50,303 bases of DNA from Paenibacillus taichungensis. Its GTDB lineage: Bacteria > Bacillota > Bacilli > Paenibacillales > Paenibacillaceae. The notes below the pieces were generated by a model. The model worked only from the letters and a program-made list of their open reading frames with translations, was not told where the DNA came from and did not search any database. Every line of letters begins with the position of its first letter. The stretch's first letter is position 1. Of the stretch, positions 1-8,326 are shown piece after piece. The stretch lies in NCBI RefSeq assembly GCF_013359905.1, contig NZ_JABMCC010000110.1:1-50303 (forward strand). The letters are read 5' to 3'. Made by a program: the position numbers and the translations under genes.

Positions 1-87
1 TACCCATCCCGAACACGACCGTTAAGCCCTCTAGCGCCGATGGTACTTGGACCGCAGGGTCCTGGGAGAGTAGGACGCCGCCAAGCA
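1..87 (+). rRNA. rrf: 5S ribosomal RNA, 3' part
   Basis: The window opens inside a 5S rRNA gene. The sequence has the conserved CGAACACGA segment near the start and ends with GGACGCCGCCAAGC, as Bacillota 5S genes do. About 30 bases of the 5' end lie outside the window. An intrinsic terminator follows at once, so this is the last gene of an rRNA operon that precedes guaB, as rrnO does in B. subtilis. The exact 3' end is uncertain by a few bases. Confidence 0.93.
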
Positions 88-90
88 AAG

Positions 91-125
91 AACCACTGCC
101 GATGTTATTCGGTGGTGGTTTTTAT
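91..125 (+). terminator. Terminator of the upstream rRNA operon
   Basis: An AACCACTGCC / GGTGGTGGTT stem (with wobble pairs) closes a 10-base loop and is followed by a T-rich run, directly after the 5S gene. Confidence 0.8.
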
Positions 126-197
126 TTGTTTATAAGCAAAAATGCAGGATTAGCTATTAGTTTAGAGACATTGCACTAAATGATTTAACATAGATAA

Positions 198-225
198 GCG
201 CCACTTGATATGAGTGGCGTTTTAT
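198..225 (+). terminator. Small hairpin with T-run in the rrn-guaB gap
   Basis: CGCCACT (199-205) pairs with AGTGGCG (213-219), followed by TTTTAT. It may be a backup terminator for the rRNA operon. Otherwise the 126-306 stretch is AT-rich with no gene seen. Confidence 0.5.
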
Positions 226-306
226 ATAAATAAAATGAACCTGTCCGTATGACAAATACAGTTGTATGCATCAGGCAATACACCTAATATAACCAGGGAG
301 TTTCCC

Positions 307-336
307 TTGACAGTCTAAATAACGCTTTGCTAAGAT
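307..336 (+). promoter_or_regulatory. Sigma-A promoter of guaB
   Basis: A perfect -35 TTGACA (307-312) is separated by 18 bases from TAAGAT (331-336). It lies about 105 bases before the guaB start. No purine riboswitch consensus was recognised in the leader. Confidence 0.65.
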
Positions 337-417
337 GGCAATAATAAATTTTTCAGAAAACGTATTTTCGGCATTAAATACAGCCTGAGATCTTCGGGTT
401 TTGGACCGTAAAGCTGA

Positions 418-1899
<1,482 letters not shown>

Positions 1900-1924
1900 T
1901 CTGAATTGTGTTAATTATTTCCAG

Positions 1925-1962
1925 GACAGGCTTGGCGATTTTCGCCGGGCCTGTCTTTTTTT
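1925..1962 (+). terminator. Terminator of guaB
   Basis: GACAGGCTTGGCG pairs with CGCCGGGCCTGTC across a short loop and is followed by seven T residues. The following 1963-2330 gap holds no further gene that I can support. Confidence 0.9.
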
Positions 1963-2330
1963 GCGGATACCCCTGTGATAGAATAGAACAAGCGGTGATG
2001 ATCCTTTAATGGATTAGGGCGTTGCGGCGGTTTTTTGACGTGAGTCTATGAAACTGTTTCCGACAATGAATTTTAAGTGATAAAAAAGGTTGAAGGTTGC
2101 CCAGCGAAAAAGAAGCGCGGACGTCCTTTTACATAAGCATTTCATTTAATGCTAACTAAGTGACAATCGATTCGAACTTTAGGAGCAATGACATTGCTCT
2201 TTCGATACAGCGCATATACAACACACATCTCACACATCATCTTCACCTGTTAGGGACTAAGAAAATATTGCAGCTCAAGCTGTACTGAAGCACACAATAG
2301 AAAGCTTCGGACCGAAGGGAGTATTCATCA

Positions 2331-3719
2331 TTGAAAGCCAAACAAACGAATAAGAAAAAACGTCAAATGCTCAAAAAAAGCGTAGCCTCGGTTATGCTGA
2401 TTAATATGCTCTGCATGTCTGCGGTAATGCCTGTTATGGCTGCTGCAAACGATTCAGGGCAGGTCTTGACCGCGGCAGCTACAACAACGAAGACAGAAAA
2501 AGCCGTGGACATTCCTTCGGCAGACTCCCTGGGACTCGATGTTAAATCAGCCGTACTGATGGAGGCTTCAACGGGTCAAATTCTACTCAATGTTAATGCG
2601 GATAAAGCTATGCCGCCTGCTAGTATGACTAAAATGATGACCGAGTACATTGTGGCTGAACAGGTTAAGCAAGGAAAGTTTAGTTGGGATGATATTGTAA
2701 CTGTAGGTGAAAATGCAGCCAAGAGTACAGGTTCCCGCATTTTCCTTGCAAAAGGTGACCAACATACAGTTAAGGAGCTGTACATTGCTATGGCTGTAGG
2801 TTCAGCCAATGATGCCACGGTTGCTCTGGCTGAATATGTTGCAGGCTCCGAGCAAGCTTTTGTGAAAATGATGAATGATGAAGCGAAGCGTATGGGAATG
2901 AAAGATAGCTACTTCATCAACTCCACAGGACTGGATCGTGCAGATATGCCTGCGGATTTCCGCCCAACTGAAGATAAGGAAATCGTCATGTCGGCACGGG
3001 ATGCAGCCATTTTGTGCAGATATATCATCATGGATCACCCGGACTACAAAGATTTTACAACAATTCAATCCTATAAATTCCGCCCCAACGACAAAGATCC
3101 AATTATTAACTATAACTGGATGCTGGAAGCGAATAAAAATATAACCAACTTCAAAAGCTATGCCTATGAGGGTCTGGACGGGATGAAAACGGGCCATACC
3201 ACGAACGCCGGGAATAATTTTACCGGTACGGCTGAGCGTAATGGCATGCGTCTGATCAGTGTGGTTATGGGTACCGATTCGGAGCCAGCGCGTTTCAGAG
3301 AAACGAAGAAAGTATTGGACTTCGGATTCAACAATTTTGAAGTGAAACAGGCGGTTGCTGCCAAAACTAAAGTCACAGGCTGGGAAGCTGTACCTTTGAA
3401 AAAAGGGAAGGAAACAACTGTACCTGTTGTGACAGATAATGCAGTAAGTTTCGTTGTACCTAAAGGTACTCAAAACCTGGACGTGACATTTAAAGCGAAT
3501 GTAACTGAAGCTGATAAGCTGGTTGCTCCAATTAAGGCCGGAACCAAGGTTGGTACGGTTACTTATACGTACAAAGCAGAGGGAATTGAACCTCAAGAGA
3601 AGACAGTTAACCTCATCACCGCAGAAGAAGCGGAAAAAGGCGGTTGGTTCCGTCTCTTCTTCCGTGCAGTGAAAGATTTCTTCGTTGATCTGTTCGATGG
3701 CATCAAAAACCTGTTCTAA
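2331..3719 (+). CDS. dacA: D-alanyl-D-alanine carboxypeptidase (PBP5-type)
   Basis: This low-molecular-weight penicillin-binding protein trims the terminal D-Ala from peptidoglycan pentapeptides outside the membrane. Its 462 residues begin with a basic stretch and a hydrophobic signal peptide (about residues 15-38, ending near VMAAA). The three active-site motifs are all present: SMTK (Ser98, Lys101), SAN (158-160) and KTG (286-288). The PBP5 C-terminal beta domain follows and the last 20 residues (WFRLFFRAVKDFFVDLFDGI) form the amphipathic membrane anchor. The start is TTG with GAAGGGAG about 10 bases before it. Its position between guaB and pdxS/pdxT is the ancestral Bacillales order. The family identification is secure. 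Confidence 0.96.
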   Translation: MKAKQTNKKKRQMLKKSVASVMLINMLCMSAVMPVMAAANDSGQVLTAAATTTKTEKAVDIPSADSLGLDVKSAVLMEASTGQILLNVNADKAMPPASMTKMMTEYIVAEQVKQGKFSWDDIVTVGENAAKSTGSRIFLAKGDQHTVKELYIAMAVGSANDATVALAEYVAGSEQAFVKMMNDEAKRMGMKDSYFINSTGLDRADMPADFRPTEDKEIVMSARDAAILCRYIIMDHPDYKDFTTIQSYKFRPNDKDPIINYNWMLEANKNITNFKSYAYEGLDGMKTGHTTNAGNNFTGTAERNGMRLISVVMGTDSEPARFRETKKVLDFGFNNFEVKQAVAAKTKVTGWEAVPLKKGKETTVPVVTDNAVSFVVPKGTQNLDVTFKANVTEADKLVAPIKAGTKVGTVTYTYKAEGIEPQEKTVNLITAEEAEKGGWFRLFFRAVKDFFVDLFDGIKNLF

Positions 3720-3811
3720 TAGACATGGTGAAGGAAGACGGGATAATATGACATTTTCAATATAGTGTCGTTAGACCATTGACAAAATACAATTAATTCC
3801 GACTGGATGGA

Positions 3812-3840
3812 TTGTATATTTACAATTTTTCCGGTAAAAT
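3812..3840 (+). promoter_or_regulatory. Probable sigma-A promoter of the pdxS remnant-pdxT unit
   Basis: TTGTAT (3812-3817) and TAAAAT (3835-3840) are spaced by exactly 17 bases. A second TTGACA at 3779-3784 has no good -10 at 16-18 bases. That upstream element is part of a 15-base sequence that recurs at 10791. Confidence 0.5.
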
Positions 3841-3959
3841 ATCAAGTTAGAATTCTACGTATAATTCAGTTGAAAAGTCTATTGTTCTTCTAACTGACAC
3901 TGCATATTCCACATCCTTTTCATGGACAAGAACGATATCCATAATGGTAGGGTTGGGGT

Positions 3960-4127
3960 ATGGAAACGGGAATAGCACGCGTTAAAAGAGGGGCCAAAGT
4001 GCGGATCGGACATTGTGACGCCAAGGACTTGGGTGAAGCGTTGCGCCGGATTGGCGAAGGTGCTTCTATGATCGGTACCAATTCCAAACTTGCACCTTCC
4101 GAGCCCATGCAGGATAGCGGCTGGTAA
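3960..4127 (+). pseudogene. pdxS: Internally deleted pdxS (PLP synthase subunit) remnant, in frame
   Basis: The 55-codon frame runs from ATG to TAA and reads as ordered islands of PdxS. It starts METGIARVKRG (PdxS N terminus), continues with AKVRIGH (the island around catalytic Lys81), then CDAKDLGEALRRIGEGASMI (residues about 127-146 of a normal PdxS), and ends MQDSGW (the PdxS C terminus is MQxRGW). About 240 of 294 residues are missing through three deletions, all in frame. The second catalytic lysine (149) is replaced by Asn at the junction, and several otherwise conserved residues are changed (Arg to Gly before that junction, RGW to SGW). Too little remains to form a TIM barrel, so it cannot be a PLP synthase. 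It lies exactly where pdxS belongs, 18 bases before pdxT. A G-rich stretch before the ATG is a weak ribosome site. It could be a decaying gene, a retained microprotein or translational leader, or an assembly artefact. Confidence 0.8.
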
Positions 4128-4145
4128 GAGAAAGGTGGGTTTTAA

Positions 4146-4736
4146 ATGAAGATCGGCGTTTTAGCACTTCAAGGGGCAGTCACCGAGCATATTCGTAGTG
4201 TTGAACGGGCCGGAGCAGAAGGATTGGCAATTAAACAGGTTCAGCAACTCGAGGAGCTGGATGGGTTGATTCTTCCTGGCGGTGAGAGTACCACGATTGG
4301 CAAACTGATGCGCAAATATGGTTTCATGGAGGCCATTCGGGCATTCGCTGCTGAGGGTAAACCGGTGTTCGGCACCTGTGCTGGTTTGATTGTTATGGCC
4401 AAACATATTGAAGGACAAGAGGAAGCTCATCTGGAGCTAATGGATATGACCGTTTCGAGAAATGCATTTGGACGGCAGAGGGAAAGCTTCGAAACGGATC
4501 TCCCGGTAAAAGGCATTGAGGAGACGGTAAGAGCTGTGTTTATACGGGCACCTCTAATTGAGAGTGTGGGGGAAGAGGTAGAAGTTCTCTCCACTTACAA
4601 GGAGGAGATTGTTACTGCCCGCCAGGGGCATCTGCTGGCTTGCTCCTATCACCCTGAGCTGACAGATGATTATCGACTGCATGCTTACTTTGTGGACATG
4701 GCTAGGTCGTATAAACAGCCTGTACAGAACCAATAG
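4146..4736 (+). CDS. pdxT: Pyridoxal 5'-phosphate synthase glutaminase subunit
   Basis: PdxT hydrolyses glutamine and hands ammonia to PdxS for making pyridoxal 5'-phosphate from ribose 5-phosphate and glyceraldehyde 3-phosphate. The 196 residues match the family length. Visible motifs are the oxyanion loop PGGEST (45-50), the nucleophile in GTCAGL (Cys78) and the His-Glu pair of HPEL (His169, Glu171), so the class I glutaminase triad is intact. The start ATG follows AAAGGTGGG. The normal partner gene upstream is reduced to a 55-codon remnant, so this glutaminase has no synthase partner at its own locus. Either pdxS is elsewhere in the genome, or the pathway is broken. A structured RNA element follows the stop by 11 bases. 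Confidence 0.95.
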   Translation: MKIGVLALQGAVTEHIRSVERAGAEGLAIKQVQQLEELDGLILPGGESTTIGKLMRKYGFMEAIRAFAAEGKPVFGTCAGLIVMAKHIEGQEEAHLELMDMTVSRNAFGRQRESFETDLPVKGIEETVRAVFIRAPLIESVGEEVEVLSTYKEEIVTARQGHLLACSYHPELTDDYRLHAYFVDMARSYKQPVQNQ

Positions 4737-4747
4737 TGATTGATATA

Positions 4748-4903
4748 CAACCTATGACTGCCGGTGAACCGGATCAGTCCTCCAGAGGCTCACAAGGCTT
4801 GCTGGCAAGGTGCTGTCTGGTCAGATGCCTGATGTTGCCCGTATCTGCTTTCAAAGCGGGAATCGCAGCGTAGGGCAGCACCGGAGGCCATAGGTTGTTT
4901 TTT
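4748..4903 (+). ncRNA. Structured intergenic RNA candidate between pdxT and serS
   Basis: Two nested long-range stems are exact: CAACCTATG (4748-4756) with CATAGGTTG (4889-4897), and CCGGTG (4761-4766) with CACCGG (4879-4884), separated by a 4x4 internal loop. The outer stem runs straight into six T residues. Inside, GTTGCCC/GGGCAGC and several short hairpins can form. The whole would be a 150-base branched RNA ending as a terminator. It might be a terminator-type leader of serS, a small RNA or an inserted palindromic repeat. The T-box consensus expected for a serS leader was looked for and not found. No known riboswitch class was recognised. Confidence 0.5.
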
Positions 4904-5000
4904 ACCATTAAGAAATGATGAAGTTATAAGGCTGCAAAGTTTTGGCAGGAGTTAATGAGGAAGGTTTCTACTTTGTGGTGTTATTTAGGAGGGGTATTTA

Positions 5001-6284
5001 GTGCTTGATGTGAGAATATTGCGGAATGAGTATGCACGTGTTGAAGAAGCATTGACGAAACGTGGCAAATCACTGGATCTAATCGCCGGGTTTACGGACA
5101 TGGATGCCAAGCGTCGTGAGTTGCTGCAAGAGAGTGAAAACCTGAAAAGTCGCCGGAATACGGTATCCGGAGAAGTTGCCAAGCTTAAAAAGAGTGGCGA
5201 AAATGCGGATGAGTTGATCCTTGAGATGCGCGAAGTCTCCGATCGAATCAAAGCAATGGATGAAGAAGTGCGTGAGTTGGAAGTGAAAATCAACGATCTG
5301 ACTATGGCGATTCCAAACATCCCTAACGAGAGTGTACCTGTTGGTGCGTCCGAAGATGATAATGTGGAGATTCGTCGTTGGGAAGAGCCTAAGTCCTTTT
5401 CATTTACACCAAAAGCACACTGGGAAATTGCTCAGGATCTCGACATTCTTGATTTTGAAGCTGCTGCCAAAGTAACAGGCTCCCGTTTTACCTTTTATAA
5501 AGGATTGGGTGCACGTTTGGAACGTGCTTTGATCAACTTCATGATGGATCTGCACAGCGATCAGCATGGGTATGAAGAGATTCTGCCTCCATACATCGTT
5601 AACCGTGACAGCTTGTTTGGAACTGGCCAACTGCCGAAATTCGAGGAAGACCTGTTTAAGCTGAAAGATACCGAGTATTATTTGATCCCTACTGCTGAAG
5701 TTCCGGTAACGAACTATCACCGCGAAGAGATTTTGAATGCTGACCAGTTGCCTAAACACTTTGTAGCATACAGTTCGTGTTTCCGATCTGAAGCAGGTTC
5801 TGCTGGACGGGATACACGTGGCTTGATTCGTCAGCATCAGTTCAATAAAGTTGAGTTGTTGAAACTGTCTTCTCCTGAGACCTCTTATGAGGAATTGGAG
5901 AATATGACTCTAAATGCGGAACGTGTGCTTCAATTATTGGGGCTGCCTTACCGTGTTCTGACGCTGTGTACAGCAGATATGGGCTTTACGTCCGCCAAAA
6001 CATATGACATTGAGGTTTGGTTACCGGAAAGCAATACGTATCGTGAAATCTCGTCTTGCTCCAACTGTGAAGACTTCCAAGCACGTCGAGCCAATATCCG
6101 TTTCCGCAGAGAGCCAAAAGCGAAACCGGAATTTGTCCATACTTTAAATGGTTCAGGACTGGCAGTGGGGCGTACTGTAGCTGCTATTCTGGAGAACTAC
6201 CAACAAGAAGATGGAACAGTGGTTATTCCTGAAGCACTGCGTTCTTATATGGGCGGAGTCAGCGTAATTGCTCGTCGTTCCTAG
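5001..6284 (+). CDS. serS: Serine--tRNA ligase
   Basis: SerRS charges tRNA-Ser with serine using ATP (class II synthetase, cytosolic). The 427 residues begin [10 protein letters not shown], the standard N terminus, followed by the long coiled-coil tRNA-binding arm (about residues 30-110). Class II motifs follow: motif 2 around the [15 protein letters not shown] segment and motif 3 near the end ([16 protein letters not shown]). The start is GTG with a strong AGGAGGGG six bases upstream. A tRNA-Ser gene lies 0.8 kb downstream. A structured element without T-box features precedes it. Confidence 0.97.
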   Translation: MLDVRILRNEYARVEEALTKRGKSLDLIAGFTDMDAKRRELLQESENLKSRRNTVSGEVAKLKKSGENADELILEMREVSDRIKAMDEEVRELEVKINDLTMAIPNIPNESVPVGASEDDNVEIRRWEEPKSFSFTPKAHWEIAQDLDILDFEAAAKVTGSRFTFYKGLGARLERALINFMMDLHSDQHGYEEILPPYIVNRDSLFGTGQLPKFEEDLFKLKDTEYYLIPTAEVPVTNYHREEILNADQLPKHFVAYSSCFRSEAGSAGRDTRGLIRQHQFNKVELLKLSSPETSYEELENMTLNAERVLQLLGLPYRVLTLCTADMGFTSAKTYDIEVWLPESNTYREISSCSNCEDFQARRANIRFRREPKAKPEFVHTLNGSGLAVGRTVAAILENYQQEDGTVVIPEALRSYMGGVSVIARRS

Positions 6285-6308
6285 GATGTTCAACTAAATG
6301 AATGAAAT

Positions 6309-6372
6309 AAAAAACCGTCTCCTGGCAAATGGAAGTTTAGAATGTTCCATTTTCACAGGGCGACGGTTTTTT
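6309..6372 (+). terminator. Terminator of serS
   Basis: AAAACCGTC (6311-6319) pairs with GACGGTTTT (6362-6370), with an inner AATGGAA/TTCCATT hairpin. A and T runs on both sides mean it could work in both directions, towards the convergent SLH fragment as well. Confidence 0.8.
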
Positions 6373-6435
6373 GTAGTTTATTGTTTAAGAAGACGATACG
6401 TTAGCTATGATTATCACCTAAGCGAAAGCGTAATA

Positions 6436-6834
6436 TTAGTTCACATACTCAATGGAGCGCAGGGTGCGCACCAAGATCATAAGTGATTCGTCTGTGGTTG
6501 CTGCTTTTTTCGGCTCGAAGGATGTCCCGAATGTATCTTGAAGCAAATTGAGTGATGTCAGGGCCTGGACTTGGGCTGTGGCCCAAGGAGAGATAGAGTC
6601 TTGGTCCGGATAGGATTTCACAGCTGATCTATTAGCGACAGAATCTCCTCCTGCATACTGAATTGCCCGATAAACCATGTTTGCCAACTCTTCCCGGGTG
6701 ACCTGGCGATCGGCACGAAATGTTCCATCAGCATAGCCTTTAACAAGTCCAAGGTGTGCAGCTGTTGCCGCATACGATTTTTCCTCAGGCAACGTGTTCA
6801 AAGGGTCATTTTTACGATACACACCTATAAACAA
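6436..6834 (-). CDS. S-layer homology (SLH) domain protein, short or truncated
   Basis: The 132 residues contain one clear SLH repeat with the ladder AAHLGLVKGYADGTFRADRQ ... TREELANMVYRAIQYAG, then a second weaker one (SISPWATAQVQALTSLNLLQ). SLH modules bind pyruvylated secondary wall polymers and anchor surface proteins, normally as triplets behind a signal peptide. Here there is no signal peptide and fewer than three repeats, so this is probably the C-terminal remainder of a larger surface protein. Against pure decay, a TATAAT box (6868-6873 on the opposite strand) and GGGGTGG precede the TTG start at suitable spacing. The 399-base frame itself is undamaged. Confidence 0.6.
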   Translation of the reverse strand: MFIGVYRKNDPLNTLPEEKSYAATAAHLGLVKGYADGTFRADRQVTREELANMVYRAIQYAGGDSVANRSAVKSYPDQDSISPWATAQVQALTSLNLLQDTFGTSFEPKKAATTDESLMILVRTLRSIEYVN

Positions 6835-6867
6835 TCAACCACCCCATAATGAAAAAGTCTAAATTCG

Positions 6868-6873
6868 ATTATA
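6868..6873 (-). promoter_or_regulatory. -10 box before the SLH fragment
   Basis: A perfect TATAAT on the minus strand lies about 34 bases upstream of the TTG start. No convincing -35 hexamer is present at 16-18 bases. Confidence 0.35.
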
Positions 6874-6993
6874 CAGAGCAGGGCTGAACCGATTCTGAAC
6901 AATCATATCAATCGTTAGGTAGCGCTGGTTACGGTTACTTAGTAGGTGGAATTTCCCTTTTTGATGCATCCAATAATAAATCTTATAAAAAGG

Positions 6994-7023
6994 TTGCTTT
7001 CTGCTATACAATTATGGTATGAT
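6994..7023 (+). promoter_or_regulatory. Sigma-A promoter of tRNA-Ser
   Basis: TTGCTT (6994-6999) is followed after 18 bases by TATGAT (7018-7023), about 35 bases before the mature tRNA 5' end. Confidence 0.6.
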
Positions 7024-7058
7024 CTATTTCGTGGCAAGTTTATAAAAGTTAATGTCCT

Positions 7059-7147
7059 GGAGAGGTACCGAAGCGGTCATAACGGGGCGGTCTTGAAAAC
7101 CGTTAGGGGGCAACTCCACGTGGGTTCGAATCCCACCCTCTCCGCCA
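7059..7147 (+). tRNA. tRNA-Ser(UGA)
   Basis: The 89-base sequence folds as a class II tRNA with a long variable arm, as serine tRNAs have. The acceptor stem pairs GGAGAGG with CCTCTCC. The anticodon stem is CGGTC/ACCG around the loop CTTGAAA, giving the anticodon TGA (UCA codons). The T arm has GTTCGAATC. The CCA end is encoded (7145-7147). It has its own promoter and terminator. A tRNA-Ser gene near serS is also found in the B. subtilis origin region. Confidence 0.95.
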
Positions 7148-7162
7148 TACTACAATTATGAT

Positions 7163-7195
7163 AAGGATTTGAGCGATAAGCTCAGGTCCTTTTTT
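7163..7195 (+). terminator. Terminator of tRNA-Ser
   Basis: AAGGA...GAGC pairs with GCTC...TCCTT around a small loop, followed by a T-run, 15 bases after the tRNA. Confidence 0.75.
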
Positions 7196-7340
7196 GCATT
7201 TATTTATACATTTAGCGCAGCCGCATACATGCTGTTTTTATAAAGAATTTTTACGACAAGAAATCAGTTTGTTTCAATATCTGTGTGATGCATAAAAACA
7301 TCCGAATCGCCGCACTTTATATAAGAGTGGAGGTGGTTAG

Positions 7341-7682
7341 ATGAACCGCGAATTAAACATAGATCAGACGGAGCTTGTAGGTGCTTGGCAGGAAAGATTG
7401 CCTGAGGTCCTAAATGTCGGAGATCGGGCTCAGGTTATGGCTGACGAGGCTGATCAACAGGCTATTCGAATTCACATTGCAACAGCGGGACACCAGATGT
7501 ACTCTTTTGATTTCAAGTGTGCCTATGTGGATTCTCGTGAAGTCAGTGTGCAGCTAATTGATGTGGAGCGCGATGGAAGGACGACGGATGAGCGTACAGA
7601 ACCCATTCAGGAATTGGCTCAGGATTACACGCGTCATATTCATGAATGTGCCCAGTCGTTGCAACCCAAAACCAGACATTAG
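7341..7682 (+). CDS. Hypothetical protein, 113 residues
   Basis: I do not recognise this family. The protein is soluble and acidic, with no signal peptide or membrane segment, and a single Cys in each half. A strong ribosome site (GGAGGTGG) lies eight bases before the ATG. It is followed by two very small genes on the same strand with gaps of 25 and 23 bases, the last of which looks like the spore protein SspP. The three are therefore likely to be one transcript ending at the terminator near 8144, and this protein may be linked to spores. That link is inference from position only. Confidence 0.7.
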   Translation: MNRELNIDQTELVGAWQERLPEVLNVGDRAQVMADEADQQAIRIHIATAGHQMYSFDFKCAYVDSREVSVQLIDVERDGRTTDERTEPIQELAQDYTRHIHECAQSLQPKTRH

Positions 7683-7707
7683 GCAGACGTCAAAGGAGTG
7701 GTAATAC

Positions 7708-7884
7708 GTGAGCAAAGCCAAAGCTGGAACAGATAAAAACCTGCAAAATGTAGTCGCAGATCTGGATCAGACACCTGTGAATAGTCACCATGCCCAACAA
7801 ATTCAACAGGACTCGAATGACCGTCGGCATCAGGATTCCATGAATCATGACAAAACGGAAGATATGGACCCATCCCATTCCTAA
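7708..7884 (+). CDS. Small hydrophilic protein, 58 residues, probably spore-associated
   Basis: The frame starts with GTG and is preceded by AAAGGAG at nine bases. The product (start MSKAKAGTDKNLQNVVADLD, end MDPSHS) is very hydrophilic, rich in His, Gln, Asp and Asn, with no Cys, aromatic residues or hydrophobic segment. Such composition is common among small acid-soluble spore proteins. It sits between a 113-residue hypothetical gene and the SspP-like gene, with a gap of 23 bases to the latter. I know no family for it, and the function is inferred only from composition and context. Confidence 0.6.
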   Translation: MSKAKAGTDKNLQNVVADLDQTPVNSHHAQQIQQDSNDRRHQDSMNHDKTEDMDPSHS

Positions 7885-7907
7885 TCCAATGAAGAGGGGG
7901 GAACAAC

Positions 7908-8060
7908 ATGAGTAAACCCAAAACAACACCTGTGCCCGAAGCTCAGGCTAATGTGCAGCACCGAAAACCTGAAAAGCATTCTTCCATGCAGGAACCGTTG
8001 TCAGGCTCCAAAAAAGTGAAAAACCAGAATCATGTAGATCATCACAATCCCCAAGGCTAA
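7908..8060 (+). CDS. sspP: Small acid-soluble spore protein P (SspP-like)
   Basis: The 50-residue product carries the stretch QEPLSGSKKVKNQNHVDHHN, which closely matches the core of B. subtilis SspP (PEPLSGSKKVKNRNH as I remember it). SspP is a minor spore-core protein made in the forespore under sigma-G. The N-terminal 20 residues differ. A GAGGGGG ribosome site lies before the ATG. In B. subtilis sspP follows sspO, whereas here the gene before it is not recognisably sspO. No sigma-G promoter could be fixed with confidence upstream of this cluster. A terminator follows 60 bases downstream. Confidence 0.8.
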   Translation: MSKPKTTPVPEAQANVQHRKPEKHSSMQEPLSGSKKVKNQNHVDHHNPQG

Positions 8061-8119
8061 GGTAAAGGAACATTCATTCCTTTCTATAGCACATATCAAT
8101 GCATAACTATAACCTATAA

Positions 8120-8144
8120 CTCCGGTTAACAAACCGGGGTTTTT
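8120..8144 (+). terminator. Terminator of the sspP cluster
   Basis: CTCCGGTT pairs with AACCGGGG around a four-base loop, followed by five T residues. Confidence 0.8.
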
Positions 8145-8326
8145 GCGCGTTCATACATGATTTAGAGGAGGACATCATTGATATCTAAAGCTTACATAGG
8201 TCTTTGTAGCCAATTTAGAGAGTAAAGCTCACAAATTTCCCAAATCGTGTTTCCGTTTCAGAATAAATGGTATATCATTGATATTGAATTATTTTTTTTG
8301 GGGTTATCACGAGAGGAGAGAAACAA

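Noticed and set aside
4904..5000. T-box riboswitch before serS
   Set aside because: The conserved T-box and antiterminator sequence (AGGGTGGNACCGCG type) is not present anywhere between pdxT and serS.
6946..7161. Open frame overlapping the tRNA-Ser gene
   Set aside because: The tRNA folds perfectly and has its own promoter and terminator; the frame is accidental.
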